Assembly: GCA_018398585.1 (NCBI GenBank)
Contig: JAGTTD010000024.1
Coordinates: 9,514,071-9,578,070, forward strand
Source: Simmondsia chinensis
Taxonomy: Eukaryota > Streptophyta > Magnoliopsida > Caryophyllales > Simmondsiaceae
Direction: 5' to 3'
Length of the DNA: 64,000 bases
Shown: in pieces, positions 23,781 through 34,824 of the stretch
Layout: each line of letters starts with the position of its first letter
How positions within the stretch are numbered: the stretch's first letter is position 1
Notes under the pieces: generated by a model
Seen by the model: only the letters and a program-made list of their open reading frames with translations
Database searches by the model: none
Told to the model about the DNA's origin: nothing
Made by a program: the position numbers and the translations under genes

Positions 23781-24794
23781 ACCGAGGGTCATTATGCGGA
23801 GGGCGGTGATGTAATCGATCATGTCAAACATCTTCTACACTATTAACTGGGGAAAAACGGAAAAGCGGAGGCAAGAGTACCGGTGCACTTGGATTTGTTG
23901 AGCTGCGCGTTGTAGAAGAGGTAAGGCTAGAATATGGAAAAGAGGATTCATCAAATGTAACATGCCGACTGTTATACACCCAACCAGTAAGACGATCTAG
24001 ACAATGGTACCCTTTATAATTAAGACCATACCCGATGAAAAGACATTTTTGTACCGTTGACAAAACTTATGTGAAACATGAGGAGATAAGTTAGGATAAC
24101 ACTCTGAACCAAACACATGAAAGAAAGTGTAATCAGGAGTCCTATGGAACAACATTTCAAAAGGAGAAATACAGAGTGGGAAGGCAATTAATCAAGAAAA
24201 CTGATGTATATGACACATCAACCCAAAATTTAAGAGGAATACGCGCATGGAGGAGCATAGTGCGACTCATTTCACTCAGATGTCGATGTTTTCGCTTGGC
24301 TACTCCATTTTGTTGTGAAGTGTCGGGATAAGACATACGAAATTGAATGCCATGTTCCACAAAGTAATCTCGAAATGGATTTTGATCAAATTCTTTTCCC
24401 CCATCACTTTGAAAAAAACAAATCTTCCGTTGTAAAACAGCTTCAGCTTGGGCTTTGAATGTTTTGAAATGAGTGAATGCCTCAAACTTGTATTTCATAG
24501 AGAATAACCATGTATACCTAGAATAATCATACACAAAAATAACACAATAACAATAGCCCTGAATTGAGACATCAATAGAAGACCAAAAATCAGAATGTAT
24601 CAAATACAACGGTTCTATAGTACAACGTGTGGACAAAGAAAAAGGTAAACGACATGATTTTCCCAATTAACAGTTAGAACAAAACGACAACGATGTAGAC
24701 GAAATGGAAACAAGCTTCCACTTTACAAGTGTAGACAAAACACTATAATTAGTATGACCTGGACAACGGAGGAGATATGAGGATGCACGCGCAG

Positions 24795-26160
24795 TGTCAC
24801 GGTCCCGTTAAGGCCCGTGACATGGTGGGCGTGCGCACGCCTTTATGTCGCGCGTGCGCGCACCTCAGCGCCCATAGGGCGCACCCCTGCGCCTGTGTGC
24901 GTGGCCTAGTGTCGTGCGCTGCACACAAGCCAGTGCCGATGTGCATCTCACTGTGAGCATATGGGAGCCTGTGAATGAGAGCATGTCGCGCGCTGAACGC
25001 GCACAGTGTTGCGCGGTGTGTCACAAGCCACGTCCCAAGCTGCGGAAGTTCCCTTATTTAAGAAAGACAAGGTCATTGAAGTCGGGTTTGGGGCCTCAAA
25101 GGTCCCAACCCGGAATAGTGGTGTTAAATGGATTTCCTCGATAACGGGGGCGGGCCTCAATGCAGCCATGAGGACGGCATGAGGTCTCCACCTGAGTAGG
25201 ACACTTCGTGGACACTGTGTTAGGGCCAAGGGTGGACAGTGCGCGTAATTCGTCCAAGGAAGGTTTGGGCCCTCGTCTGAGCTATAGGACACGATGTTAG
25301 GGCGCTCCTGTAAGCGGGGTTTGACCTTCACATGGCGAGAGCACTTGCGGTGCTCGAGCCTCCTTGTGAGCGGCGGTGTGCACCAGCCCCGTTTACTTGG
25401 CCTCGTGGTTAACTGCACAGTTGGAGCGACAACATGTGGAGTGGAAGTTTGAGGGGCCGTTGGTCATGCGCCAACGCGCACTCATATGTGATTGATGCTA
25501 TAAGATGGTTGCACACTTGGGTGAGTGGCGTACTGCTTGTGTGGAATCATGTGAACTCCCTAGAACACAAGTCGCGCCCAAGGGACTTGGTGGTCCTTGA
25601 GTATTTGCTCTAGAGCAAGGTTACTCTAGGCTGCTTCTAAGAGTTGGCCGACACTATGGAGGACATGTGACTTGAGGAATGACCCAGGGAGTTGAGACAA
25701 GTGGTTGAGACTTGAAGGGCATCAATAGTCTCCGACAGATGGTGTGCAGCTAAGGTGCCGGCCCGCGAGTTGGGCAGGTGTGCATGTGTGCAAAGAGCTT
25801 CATGGATCGTTGCAGATGATGAGACCTTGGTGCGCTGGTATGCACCTAAGTGTTGCGTTAGCAAGGGAACTTGTTGACGGGTCGCGCTTTAGGATTTGAA
25901 GTCTAGAAGTTTCGCTGAACGTCAGTATGCCACTGAGTGGGTTTGCCTTTGAGGTCATGGGACTTGGGTGGACTTGTGACACGAAGTGGGACTCTCGGGT
26001 TGAGAGGGGTTATGCTTGTCAAGTCATGTGCATCGCAAAAGAGAGACAGTATATTGTCGAGGGGTGAAAAAGCCTCCCCAAGAGTAAGGCTGGCCTTGAT
26101 TCAATGGAGTCTTGGCTACGCACGGTCGTTTATTCCTCTGCACAAGGTAGGACCGTGACA
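24795..26160 (-). mobile_element. Solo LTR of a chromovirus-type Gypsy, in Copia integrase
   Basis: 1366 bp with ends TGTCACGGTCC and GGACCGTGACA, giving 10-11 bp perfect terminal inverted repeats. TSDs CGCAG (24790-24794) and CACAG (26161-26165) differ by one transition. Removing it together with one TSD restores the Copia frame (CLVAV|RASSYLLRCPGHTN). Long segments match the 2.0 kb LTR at 2911-4910, which is attached to chromodomain coding, hence the family call. Its orientation is taken from that copy. It arose by recombination between the two LTRs of an inserted element. Open frames inside it are not genes. Confidence 0.88.
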
Positions 26161-28226
26161 CACAGCCACCAAACAAGTATGCACAGGAAAAAGAGAGCCA
26201 TCCGTCTTAGCCTTGAGAATCATTTTCCCTGTGAGATTGTCCTTAACAGAAATAGAAGAAGCATCAAAATTAATAGAACAATTATTATCTGCACATAAAC
26301 GACGAACAGACAATAAATTATGGGATAAATTAGGCACACGTAGGACATCACACAAGAGGTTTTTAAATGTGCAGAACCAACATGAGCTATATCAAGCAAG
26401 TCACCACTCCCAACCATAACCTATTTAGAACCGGAGTATGGACCTAAATTATGCAGCATACCTTCATTCGGTGTCATGGGGGAGCTAGCACCAGAATCAG
26501 GATACCAAGCAGAGTCAGCTCCCTCACCAAATGACATAGCAGAGAAGGAACGAGGCACGTCACCGGCGGTGTAGGCATGACTGAACCGGTATGACACTGT
26601 AGGGCAGTATGCCCAAGCAAAAGGCAAATATGGCAAATTGCACGAGTACCAAGAATGCCAATTTGAATTAAAGGTTGTAAAGGAGGTCTAGGAGCATTAT
26701 TAGGCGCGAAGTGAGTCGCACCACCACGGGCCGGACCATTACGAGCATTGCCACGGCCCCCACGGCCACGATAAGGAGGTGATCGGCCACCATGGCTCCT
26801 CGAGGATGGCCATGACCACCATGGCACTGATTTCCTCTCCCACTACCATTCGTGTTCCCATGACCTCCCCCACGAGTCATAGAATCAGAAGCAACCAAAG
26901 CAAGAGCCTGTAAATGACCAATAGACAGACTAGCGGATTGGCGAAGGGCAAGTTCTCCTTCTTTCTGTAACAACTTATTTTCCAAGGTTTCAAAAGACAA
27001 GTCCATATTAGCATGAGTGAGTGTATCAACAAACATCTTATATTCTTCAGGAAGCCCATGTAAAATGTAACAAATGAGATCCCTTTGAGCAACAGGACAA
27101 TGCATAGCAGCAAGCTAATCAGAGAGAGCCTTAACCCTCCTCAAATAAGTTTCCATAGACTCATCGGGATTCATCCTAGTAGCAGTCAATTGCATTTTCA
27201 AAGATAACTCATTGGCAGTAGAACGATCCACAAATCTACGTTGCAAGGATAACCAAACATCACGGCAAATCGATAAATTATGTACCTGTTGAAAAACTTT
27301 TGGAGATAAGATAGAATTAAGCACCGTACGAAGACCAAAGTCAGCTTTATCCATTGGGAGAACTCTGGATTGAGGAAAATTTGACCATCATCAGAATAAA
27401 CATACTGACTGAGACAAGGAAGCGTGCCATCAACTAGACCCACGAGATCTTGATGTATTAAATATGGGACAAATTACGAGCGCCAGTACATATGGTTTGC
27501 AGAATCCAATTTGTGTGTCAACAAAGTTGTAATGTTAGGAGAAGAAATTGCACCCACCATGGAAGAGCGTGAGGGTATGGAATTGTTGGATAAACCATAA
27601 TTATTATGTTGATTTAGAGAAGAAGTCATGGTAGGGAAGAGAAGGAGAGAAGGGATTGTAAGTGATGATCCTATGGCTGGTGGTTGAAGAATAGATGGAA
27701 AGGAAGTGGAGGAGAGGGGAAGAAAGTGTCATGTGCATGGACGCGCATGACCTGCAATGGGAGAAAGAGAGGCCACTGATGACCCGAGGTCGGAGGTTCT
27801 AATGACAGGACCCAGCCCACCAGAGAGAGGGGGGGACGGAATTTGGGTCGAGATGAAGAGAGATTAGGGTTAAGGTTAAAATTGGTTAACTCCTCTCAAA
27901 GAAAAATAACTACTAGCAGTTATTGGTGGTGATGGGTGACCAGTGGCGTCGAGGTGCAGCACCGTCGACATGACAGAAGCGGCACCAGAGAACGCCGCGC
28001 CACCATGGCCAATGGTGGGGAGAAGCACGAAACCATAGAAATTGTAACATTTGGAAAGGGAAAGCCTGGTGGAGCAATTGGTGAACCACCACCGACAATG
28101 GGGGTGCCTGGTGGTCGGCAGTGTCGTCGCCGGCAGCAGTGGTGGCGGGGCTGTGGTGGTTGTTGGTGGTTTCTATAAGTTTGTTTGGTGTTAAGTAGGG
28201 TTCCAGAGATCAATTCTCTGATACCA

Positions 28227-28354
28227 TGTAGAAGGGAAATGTACCCTATACAGGGATACAGAGGACTATTTATATAAAAGAAAATAATATTGTACAAAGT
28301 CACAATATAGCAGTATAATAAGGAGAAATACAATAATTATAATATACTCTAACA
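28227..28354 (-). repeat. Copia 5' LTR
   Basis: On the minus strand it starts TGTTAGAGTATATTATAATT and ends CCCTTCTACA. The primer-binding site TGGTATCAGAG follows at once. It has the same length as the 3' LTR and differs at scattered positions. Confidence 0.9.
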
Positions 28355-28487
28355 CGTACTTTTAACACTTTGTATGCAACATAATCTGAGAAATGAAGGC
28401 CCAAATCACATGTATAAAGGATACATATAAAACTATAGTTTAACTATTGACATTGGCCAGCAAACAAGTAAAAGATATCCAGGTTAC

Positions 28488-28558
28488 CCAGTATATCCGC
28501 CTCCATGCAGACAAAAGACAACTGGGCCTTCTAATCCAGCAATATATACATGAAAAAC
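28488..28558 (-). CDS. PPME1: PPME1 exon 3
   Basis: 71 bp with acceptor TTTACAG and donor GTAACC. It encodes VFHVYIAGLEGPVVFCLHGG and then GYTG. The HGGGY motif forms the oxyanion-hole region of the hydrolase. The last codon is split GG|G across the 7.9 kb intron 3. Confidence 0.94.
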
Positions 28559-28691
28559 CTGTAAATAGAAATAGGAGAACATTAGACACACTAGATGAAA
28601 GTAAAATTAGATTGAGAGGAAGCAAATTAACGAATAATTAAAAAATCATCATCCATGTTATCCCCATGTGGAAACAAGATCGTTACTTAAC

Positions 28692-28776
28692 GTTATCGGA
28701 ATTTGGCACGTGAACATCATCCTCTTGGTCAAAATAGCCTCTCCAATCTACGGGTGCGTATTTCTGCATCAAACTC
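28692..28776 (-). CDS. PPME1: PPME1 exon 2
   Basis: 85 bp with acceptor TTGATGCAG and donor GTTAAG. It encodes SLMQKYAPVDWRGYFDQEDD and then VHVPNSDN, the conserved 'Y.P..W..YFD...D..IP' segment before the hydrolase core. It is 16.9 kb from exon 1 but joins it in phase. Confidence 0.92.
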
Positions 28777-28866
28777 CTGCATCAAGAGAACTACTACATT
28801 AGAGAAGTTTTAGCTATTTGCAAAGAGATCAAAGAAAAAAATTTCTAGTAATCTTTACACGTGCAT

Positions 28867-30666
28867 GGTCTTCATTGGTTCAAAGAAGGCATAAGATAGA
28901 GTGCCAAGAGAGATCTTTTGAAGGGTTTTGGAGAAGAAAAGCATCCTCATATCATATATTCAAGTCATTAATGACATGTATGAGGACACATCAACCAATA
29001 TGCGTACAACGGAAGAGGAGACTGATGCTTTCCTAACTACAATTAGGCTACATCAAGGATCAACTTTGAGCCCCTTCTTGTTTGTTCTTATGATGGATAA
29101 GCTTACCAGGCACATTCAAGGGGATGTGCCTTAGTGTAAGCCTTTTGCAGATGATATACTCTTTGCGAGTGAGTAAGGAGAAAGAGTGAATGAGAAGTTG
29201 GAACTTTAGAAAAAATCCCTTAGAATCGAAAGGCTTACGGCTTAGTAGATCAAAAACGGATTACATGGAACTTAAGTTTTGTACCACAACCGGACCAAGC
29301 GTAGAGGACATGACGATTGGGACGATTTGCATACCCCAAAAAGAATGCTTAAGATATTTCAGCTCCATGGTGTAACAAGATGGTAAAGTTAATGAGGATG
29401 TTAACAACCAGATTAAATTGGGATGGCATAAGTGGAAGACGGCTTCAGCAATACTATGCAATTAAAATTTTCCCCTAAAGTTGATGGGAAAATGCTATAA
29501 AACAATAGTGAAACCAGCTATGTCATACGGGGCTGAATGTTGGCCAATTAAACAGCACCACATACAGAAGCTAAAGGTAGCGGAGATAAAGATGTTGCAA
29601 TGGATGTATGAAAATAGTAGGAAAGACAGGATCAAAAATGACGTTATAAGCAGCAAATTAGGCGAGGCTCCAATTGAGGACAAATCGAGGGATCGACGTC
29701 TGCAATGGTTCGAGCATGTTAGAAGGAGACAAATTACCGCCCTCGTTAGGAAATGTGAACAACTACATAACGCACACTGGTAGAAAGGTAGATGCAAACC
29801 AAAGACAAGCTGGATGGAAACGTTTAGACATGAATTTACCCACCTAGCCCTAGTAAGGAGATGGCCTTAGATAGATCTAAGTGGAGGTTAAAAATACCTA
29901 TGGTCAACACAGTTGCTAGGAGAGAGGAGCGCATAGATACTAGTTCACAGTGCACCTAAGCTTGCATGTCTGCTATTGTTGTTGCTTCATGCTGCCTGCA
30001 TGTTTAATATTTCTTTATTTGACTCGGATTTTACACATGTTGTTCCGTCTTTGCTTTTTTACGGTTGGGGGCTCTTCAGAAATAGCCTCCTTGCTAGGGG
30101 TGTAAATGAGCCGAGCTGGCTCGCGAGCCCTCGTGAGCCAGCTCGTCATACAACTCAAATGGCTCGACTTGCTTTGAGCTCGAGTCGAGCCAACCGGCTC
30201 ATTTATCTTATCGAACCGAGCTCGAGCCTAGCGAAGCTCGAGGTAGTAGACTCACGAGCCTAAGCTAGTTTTTCTTAATATAATATATTAACTTAAATAT
30301 GTCTAATGGAGCCATGTTTCAGCCTAAATGAGCCGAGCCCGATTGAGCTTAAATGAACTAAAATATTGAAAACCTAATTCAAAGCTCATCGAGCTTAACC
30401 AAATCGAGCTGACCCTGAGCCTTTGACGAGCCGAACTCAAGTTTGAACTTTCAAAGCTCAGCGAGCTTCAGGCTGAGCCCGAGCCAAGATTAATGCAAAC
30501 GAGCCAATCCTCGAGCCTAGCAAGCTCGGGCTTGACTCGGCTCAAATACTCCCCTACTCCGTACATGATAGCACCATGTAGAGATAAGGTTGTGTACATC
30601 TCACCCTTCCCAGACCCTACCTTGGCGGGAGCTTCTTTGAAGCACTTGGCCTGTTGTTGTTGTTGT
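28867..30666 (+). mobile_element. RTE-type LINE, 5'-truncated, 13-bp TSD
   Basis: The plus strand starts at VFIGSKKA.DRVPREIF (family pattern [18 protein letters not shown]) directly after TTTACACGTGCAT (28854-28866). The tail (TTG)n ends at 30666 before TTTACATGTACAT (30667-30679). The two flanks match at 11 of 13 positions, with two transitions. RT landmarks are RLHQGSTLSPFLFVLMMDKL near 29045, FADDILF near 29145 and PAMSYGAECWPIKQH near 29510. Stops are frequent. A MITE interrupts the tail at 30095-30556. It lies 90 bp upstream (in gene sense) of PPME1 exon 2. Confidence 0.9.
30095..30556. mobile_element. hAT-type MITE, 462 bp, inside RTE tail
   Basis: It starts TAGGGGTGTAAATGAGCCGAG and ends CTCGGCTCAAATACTCCCCTA, clear terminal inverted repeats (allowing some mismatches). 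The flanks CTCCTTGC (30087-30094) and CTCCGTAC (30557-30564) match at 6 of 8. The interior is dense in GAGCTCGAGC-like palindromic motifs. It splits the conserved RTE tail block, which continues at 30565. Confidence 0.85.
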
Positions 30667-31044
30667 TTTACATGTACATCTACTGAGAATCTACCAGGAA
30701 AAAAGAGTTGTTCAAATTTGAACATGAAGCTATTGGCATTACATATACGACAAAAACATCCCAACTTGAGACTGCTCTCACAATCCAAAGTCTAAGCATA
30801 TTCCAATTACTATATTTGGCCTCTAAATTCTGCTTTACGGGGTAGATTTCGAGGTACTTTACAGTTTCCGTATATTTCTAAACACATCATAATTGGAGCT
30901 CCATCCATAAAATGAAAAAATTAGTTGTCACTTTGTAATTTTATACACTTTGTTGACCTTAAAATATAATCTCACCACAAATTATCAACATGATCAAATC
31001 CACATTTTTACCTCTGGAATTTGGAGACACTTTAATAGAAAGAG

Positions 31045-32055
31045 AGAAACAAGGTCACGTTTGGAACATGGAATTAAAGCTTGGAATTGAGGCTAAAACT
31101 GAATTGAGGTCCAATCCAATTTTGTTGTTTGGTTTGTCTATCGGAACTAGAATAAAAATTTCAATGCCCAAATACATGGAATCAGGCTTTAACTAAAATC
31201 GTACATTCCAATTTCTTGGAGTGGGGGGAAGGAATTATAATTCCATATTAACTCTACTAACTTGAAACCTAAAGGCAAGATGACTTGAAACCGAAACACT
31301 CGACTTAACCTAAATTTGACACGAAACTCAAAGTGACCAAACTCGAATGACTTGAACCCTCATTGACTTGATGAAACCCAAACCTGGCTCAATCTAACTC
31401 AAAATTGGAAAGAATCCAACCTCAATCGACCCGTGTGGATTCTTCCTTATTTCAGTAGGGCGACAATCCAAGATGACTCAAACCCAAAATAATTTTACCC
31501 AACTCGGTCTTAACTTGAATTTGACGCAACTAAAATAACCCAAAACCCGAGATAACCAACCTAATTGACCAAATACCTAGAGATGACTCAAAACTGAAAA
31601 ACACCTAACTCAACTCAATTCGACCTAAATTTGACCTGACTTACGTAATCTAGAACAAGAAAGATTGTAAGATGGCTCAAGCTCAAAATCACCATACCAA
31701 CTCAAACCCAACTTGTGCTAACCCGAATCTCAAAATGAACCGAACTAATTCACACGAAATCTGCAGCAACTTAGGCATAATGTGATTTGACCCAACTAAA
31801 ACCCGATTCGAGTTGACAAGGAACTCAACATGACTCAAACACAAAATTATCTTATTGACCAAAACCCGATCCTAGTTAACCCAAAACGGTCTAACTTGAT
31901 TAACTCAAATTCTGAGACGACTAGTAATGAAATTACAATTCAAACATCCAATTCTTTTGATTAACCAAACAATAAAATTTAACTTCTATTTCAGTTTCAA
32001 TTCCAAAACTGGAATTGAAATTGCAATTTCATAGTCTAGTTCCATGTTCATGTGG
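31045..32055. mobile_element. MITE-like element with GACTC/AACCC minisatellite interior
   Basis: The left end carries GGTCACGTTTGGAACATGGAA and the right end, read in reverse, GCCACATGAACATGGAACTA. These are imperfect terminal inverted repeats like those of Harbinger-type or other CACGTTTGG-type MITEs. Between them (31260-31920) is a long decayed array of phrases such as GACTTGAAACC, AACTCAA and TTGACCC. There is no coding region and the TSD was not settled. Confidence 0.5.
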
Positions 32056-32255
32056 CAAATAAAGCCTCAATATCATTCAAAAATGCTTGGTATACAAGAA
32101 AAACAATTAACAAGGAAGATTCATCCAATATACAGTCACGACCAAACCTATAACATATTCGTTACAAAGTCACTAAGGAAACTGTGCCTACAAAATCTCA
32201 TTAGTGCATTGACACAACTTGCAAACTCACCGTAACAAGAGGTGCTTCAAGGCAC

Positions 32256-32345
32256 CAATGAGGCATTGGTCCAGTGGTACATTGCTAAAAAGGTTGAGGC
32301 CTTAGGACAAGACGCCATATCATATGCTCATATCTCCAATCCGCA
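32256..32345 (+). mobile_element. tRNA-derived SINE head (degenerate)
   Basis: GGCATTGGTCCAGTGGTACATTG contains a box A (TGGTCCAGTGG, 32267-32277) and resembles the SINE at 20990-21153. Box B is not intact. The following 32346-32764 shows no feature. Confidence 0.45.
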
Positions 32346-32764
32346 CTTACTTAACAAAAAAAGTCTCACGTCTAGTGTTTAGTTAATCAACTAATTGATT
32401 TAACTACATGCTTCTCACAAAAGTTTTCCAGACTCAAAAGCTTTTTTCGTACCTGACCAACTCGATCAACATTAAATAAAATCAAGACATCCATGGAACC
32501 ATGAGATATAACAAGCCGAAAGAGGTCAATTAATTTGCTTGCCTCATTCGTCTCTATTCATCAAATTCTAATGTCAAAGATTATACACCTAGTTCTCAAA
32601 ATACTTGTCTCCCTTCCATTTTCGTTACGTGACATTTCCCACATGGCCATGTTAGAATCATTTTACTTCTTGTTCCCTGCACCAGCTTAACCATTTTTCT
32701 CTCCTCGCACAACATTTTCGCTAGCCTCCCTTCCCCAGCTACTGGTAATAGAAGTGATAGAAGA

Positions 32765-34451
32765 TGTCATAACACTAAACTAAGCAAACACTTGGCCAAT
32801 AACTTATAAGTCAAATAAGAAAATTAATGGCCACTATGTTTAAGCTGTTGAAAATTTTATAATTCTGAGTTAGTTTTTGGAACTTCTACTAGAAATTGTA
32901 TTATTTGTTTCCAATCATATTATGAAGCATATCTCAGAGAAATGTTCCCAAGAATTTTGCCTTCCTTCCCAGCTAGTGGGTACCACTATGTCATAACTGA
33001 AATTGATAAACAATAAAATGAACACAAAGCCCAGCAAATAACAAATCCACAAACCAAAAACAAGAATCAAGCATACTTTAGCGTAAAAATGACATAGCAT
33101 CAAAATTAAAAGTAAAAGACATGCTAGAAATTAGGTAGAAAAACTTATGATAAACAATGAACAAACACATAAGCCATATAGTCTTTGGTTGGGGTCGCAT
33201 ACCATCCCTACAACAAGATTCGAAATTGGCTACCAGAAATAGTTCCCCGGCCAACTTCAAATTCAGAGAAACGTTCCAAACAATCCACTGCTAACGGATA
33301 TGGTATAGCCCGCATCATCGGCTCAAAGATATCTTCCCCCATCATCATAGGGCACAACCCACAAAACAAAGCATAAGAAGCCGAAAGTACACAATGCATG
33401 ACATATTTGCATATCATAAAACATAAATCAAATCAATCTTTATCATAAATCATAATAATATCTTATAACAAAAGGTTAAGTTCCATATTCCATAAATTTG
33501 GATAAATAAGCTTAATCCGATTTTAGTTCTTAACACATGTAGGAATGAGATGTCAATATGCCATATGCCAAAAGGAAGTTTTTTTTAAAAAGAATTTTGA
33601 GAAAGCCATAAAAAAAGCAACATTTCCAGTGCCCCAGGGGCTCCCACCTAAGCAGGGTCTGGGAGGGATGGATGTATGTAGCCTTCCCCCTTCAGGTGCT
33701 ACCTTGAAGAGAGGCTATTTTTGAGTACGCCCAACCTGAGGGGTGCAATACAAGGACTTTCCACGAGGTCACCCATCTTGGTACTACTCTCGCCCAAGCA
33801 CACTTAACTTTGGAGTTCTAATGGGATCCGATACTTGCATGTTGGTACCCTCTTAGGTAGAAAGCCATAAAGTATATTTGCAAATAAATAGATTAAAAAC
33901 ATTTGGAGGGTCTTAGTCAAAAGGGCAGAAAAACTAATTGATAAGCGAATTACTAGTATAAAAAAAGCTCCCTTGAAATCCAAAGTTATAGTGCAGCCTT
34001 CCTACACCTTGGCTCCTCTCTCGCTCCATTCTCAATATCAGTTGCTTTAAGTGGAGAAAATCTAAAATGTGAATGATGAGAGTTTGCTAGCGGTGCTATT
34101 TATAGAAGAGGGGGGAGGATAGGTCAAAGATTATGTGCACTGAAAGGGGTAGGCAAAAGTTGCACAGGTTATGACAATAATAATATATGCACTAATGTGA
34201 GGTTTATGAATTAATTGTAAGCCAAGAGTCACAAAGAATAACTTAGGTGTTAAGAATAAAATGCATCAATATCTATAATAACATTGTAAAAATAAATTGG
34301 GCTTACAAAAAGACCAAATTAGATAAATTGTGACTATAAGGGGTGAATTCTAAATTTCAATTCCTTATATTAGATATCCAAAACCTACTTCATCTAAAGA
34401 GTAATTGTCAACTTTTATTTTAAAGCGAAACTTATGATACACATGTATACA
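32765..34451 (-). mobile_element. Large solo LTR copy B (hosts the 5S-headed SINE)
   Basis: It is homologous in reverse to the LTR at 36727-38122. The left end TGTCATAACACTAAACTAAGC matches the complement of that copy's GCTAAGTTTGGGCTCGTGACA end, and the TATAAATAGCACCGC-type promoter region is at about 34110. The right end is ...TATACA. The flanks GAAGA (32760-32764) and GAACA (34452-34456) match at 4 of 5. Subtracting the nested 246-bp SINE and its TSD leaves about 1.43 kb, close to copy C (1396 bp). It has no internal domains, so it is a solo LTR. Confidence 0.68.
33613..33858 (-). mobile_element. Chimeric SINE: 5S rRNA head plus RTE LINE tail
   Basis: The minus strand begins with about 117 bp clearly derived from 5S rRNA (33735-33852). 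Its landmarks are CGGATCCCATTAGAACTCC, AAGTTAAGTGTGCTTGGGCG, AGAGTAGTACCAAGATGGG and TGACCTCGTGGAAAGTCC, then TTGTATTGCACCCC. It passes directly into the conserved RTE tail (GGTTGGGCGTACTCAAAAAT ... GGGAGCCCCTGGGGCACTGG), and then ATGTTGC and a T run. A perfect 13-bp TSD AGAAAGCCATAAA flanks it (33600-33612 and 33859-33871). The 5S internal promoter regions (A box, intermediate element, C box) are recognisable. About 8 bases near the 5S 5' end are missing. It carries no coding capacity and would depend on LINE machinery. Confidence 0.92.
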
Positions 34452-34824
34452 GAACATGGAACCAACTACAGTTCACGGCGACATCTTACTTGTGGGCTCG
34501 CAGTGTGTTGCAGACGTTATATAATTGATTGTGGCAATTGAATTGAGTTTTATTAGGGAATATAAGTTGTTTTTAAAGCCTTATGTTTGAAAATATTAGA
34601 ATGTCACACAAATAATTAATTTTATAAATCCTTGGTAATTTTTAATAAGCTTATCACGTCATAGGTCAATTAAGTCCTTGTACTTTTAATTATATCAATT
34701 TCATCCTTCTACAATTTACATTGTGTCAATTTAGTACTAAAACGAATTTGATGTTATGTTAGCAATGAAATTTTTAATAATTGGTCAAGTGGGTTTAAAT
34801 TGAGTCAAAGGGTAGGTTTGCATA

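Larger units (their letters stand above)
22030..27630 (-). pseudogene. Copia gag-pol polyprotein, broken
   Basis: Minus-strand order is as follows. Gag starts MTSSLNQHNNYG at 27630, with a zinc knuckle CHICLLLGHTALQC (CX2CX4HX4C) near 26610. Protease is DSGASSPMT near 26490, and the pre-integrase domain (LRVPNLSHNLLSVRRLC) is near 26330. Integrase follows with LIHSDFWSS and DGGKEF (24590-24370) and QQNGVAKRKHRHLSEMSR. Reverse transcriptase has NGTWELVPP and GCKWMYKKKFHADG (about 23430-23330) and YVDDILLAGS (about 22960). RNase H has YTDADWGGCPD (about 22475). Several stops (for example near 27114 and 27355) and the inserted solo LTR inactivate it. Domain order INT-RT-RH is diagnostic of Copia. 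Confidence 0.92.
21875..28354 (-). mobile_element. Copia LTR retrotransposon with 128-bp LTRs
   Basis: A complete minus-strand Copia in PPME1 intron 3. The 3' LTR (21875-22002) and 5' LTR (28227-28354) are each 128 bp. TSDs are CGTAA (21870-21874) and CGTAC (28355-28359), 4 of 5 identical. The 5' LTR is followed on the minus strand by TGGTATCAGAG, the standard initiator-Met tRNA primer site. The 3' LTR is preceded by the polypurine tract TTGAGGGGGGA. Removing the nested solo LTR at 24795-26160 leaves about 5.1 kb, typical for Copia. It has the same orientation as PPME1. Confidence 0.92.

Noticed and set aside
21875..28354. An autonomous, active Copia
   Set aside because: Gag and pol contain several stops, and the integrase region is split by a solo LTR.
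28818..29375. Host gene candidates from open frames on the plus strand
   Set aside because: The translations are reverse transcriptase blocks of the RTE LINE (HQGSTLSPFLF, FADDI) with stops.
33735..33852. A functional 5S rRNA gene
   Set aside because: It is a single copy with about 8 bases missing near the 5' end and several substitutions. It is fused to an RTE tail and lies inside one TSD-bounded insertion, so it is a SINE head.
33613..33858. A Cassandra-type TRIM (LTRs that carry 5S sequence)
   Set aside because: There is no TG...CA LTR, no PBS and no second LTR. The TSD is 13 bp rather than 5 bp, and the 5S part is followed by a LINE tail.
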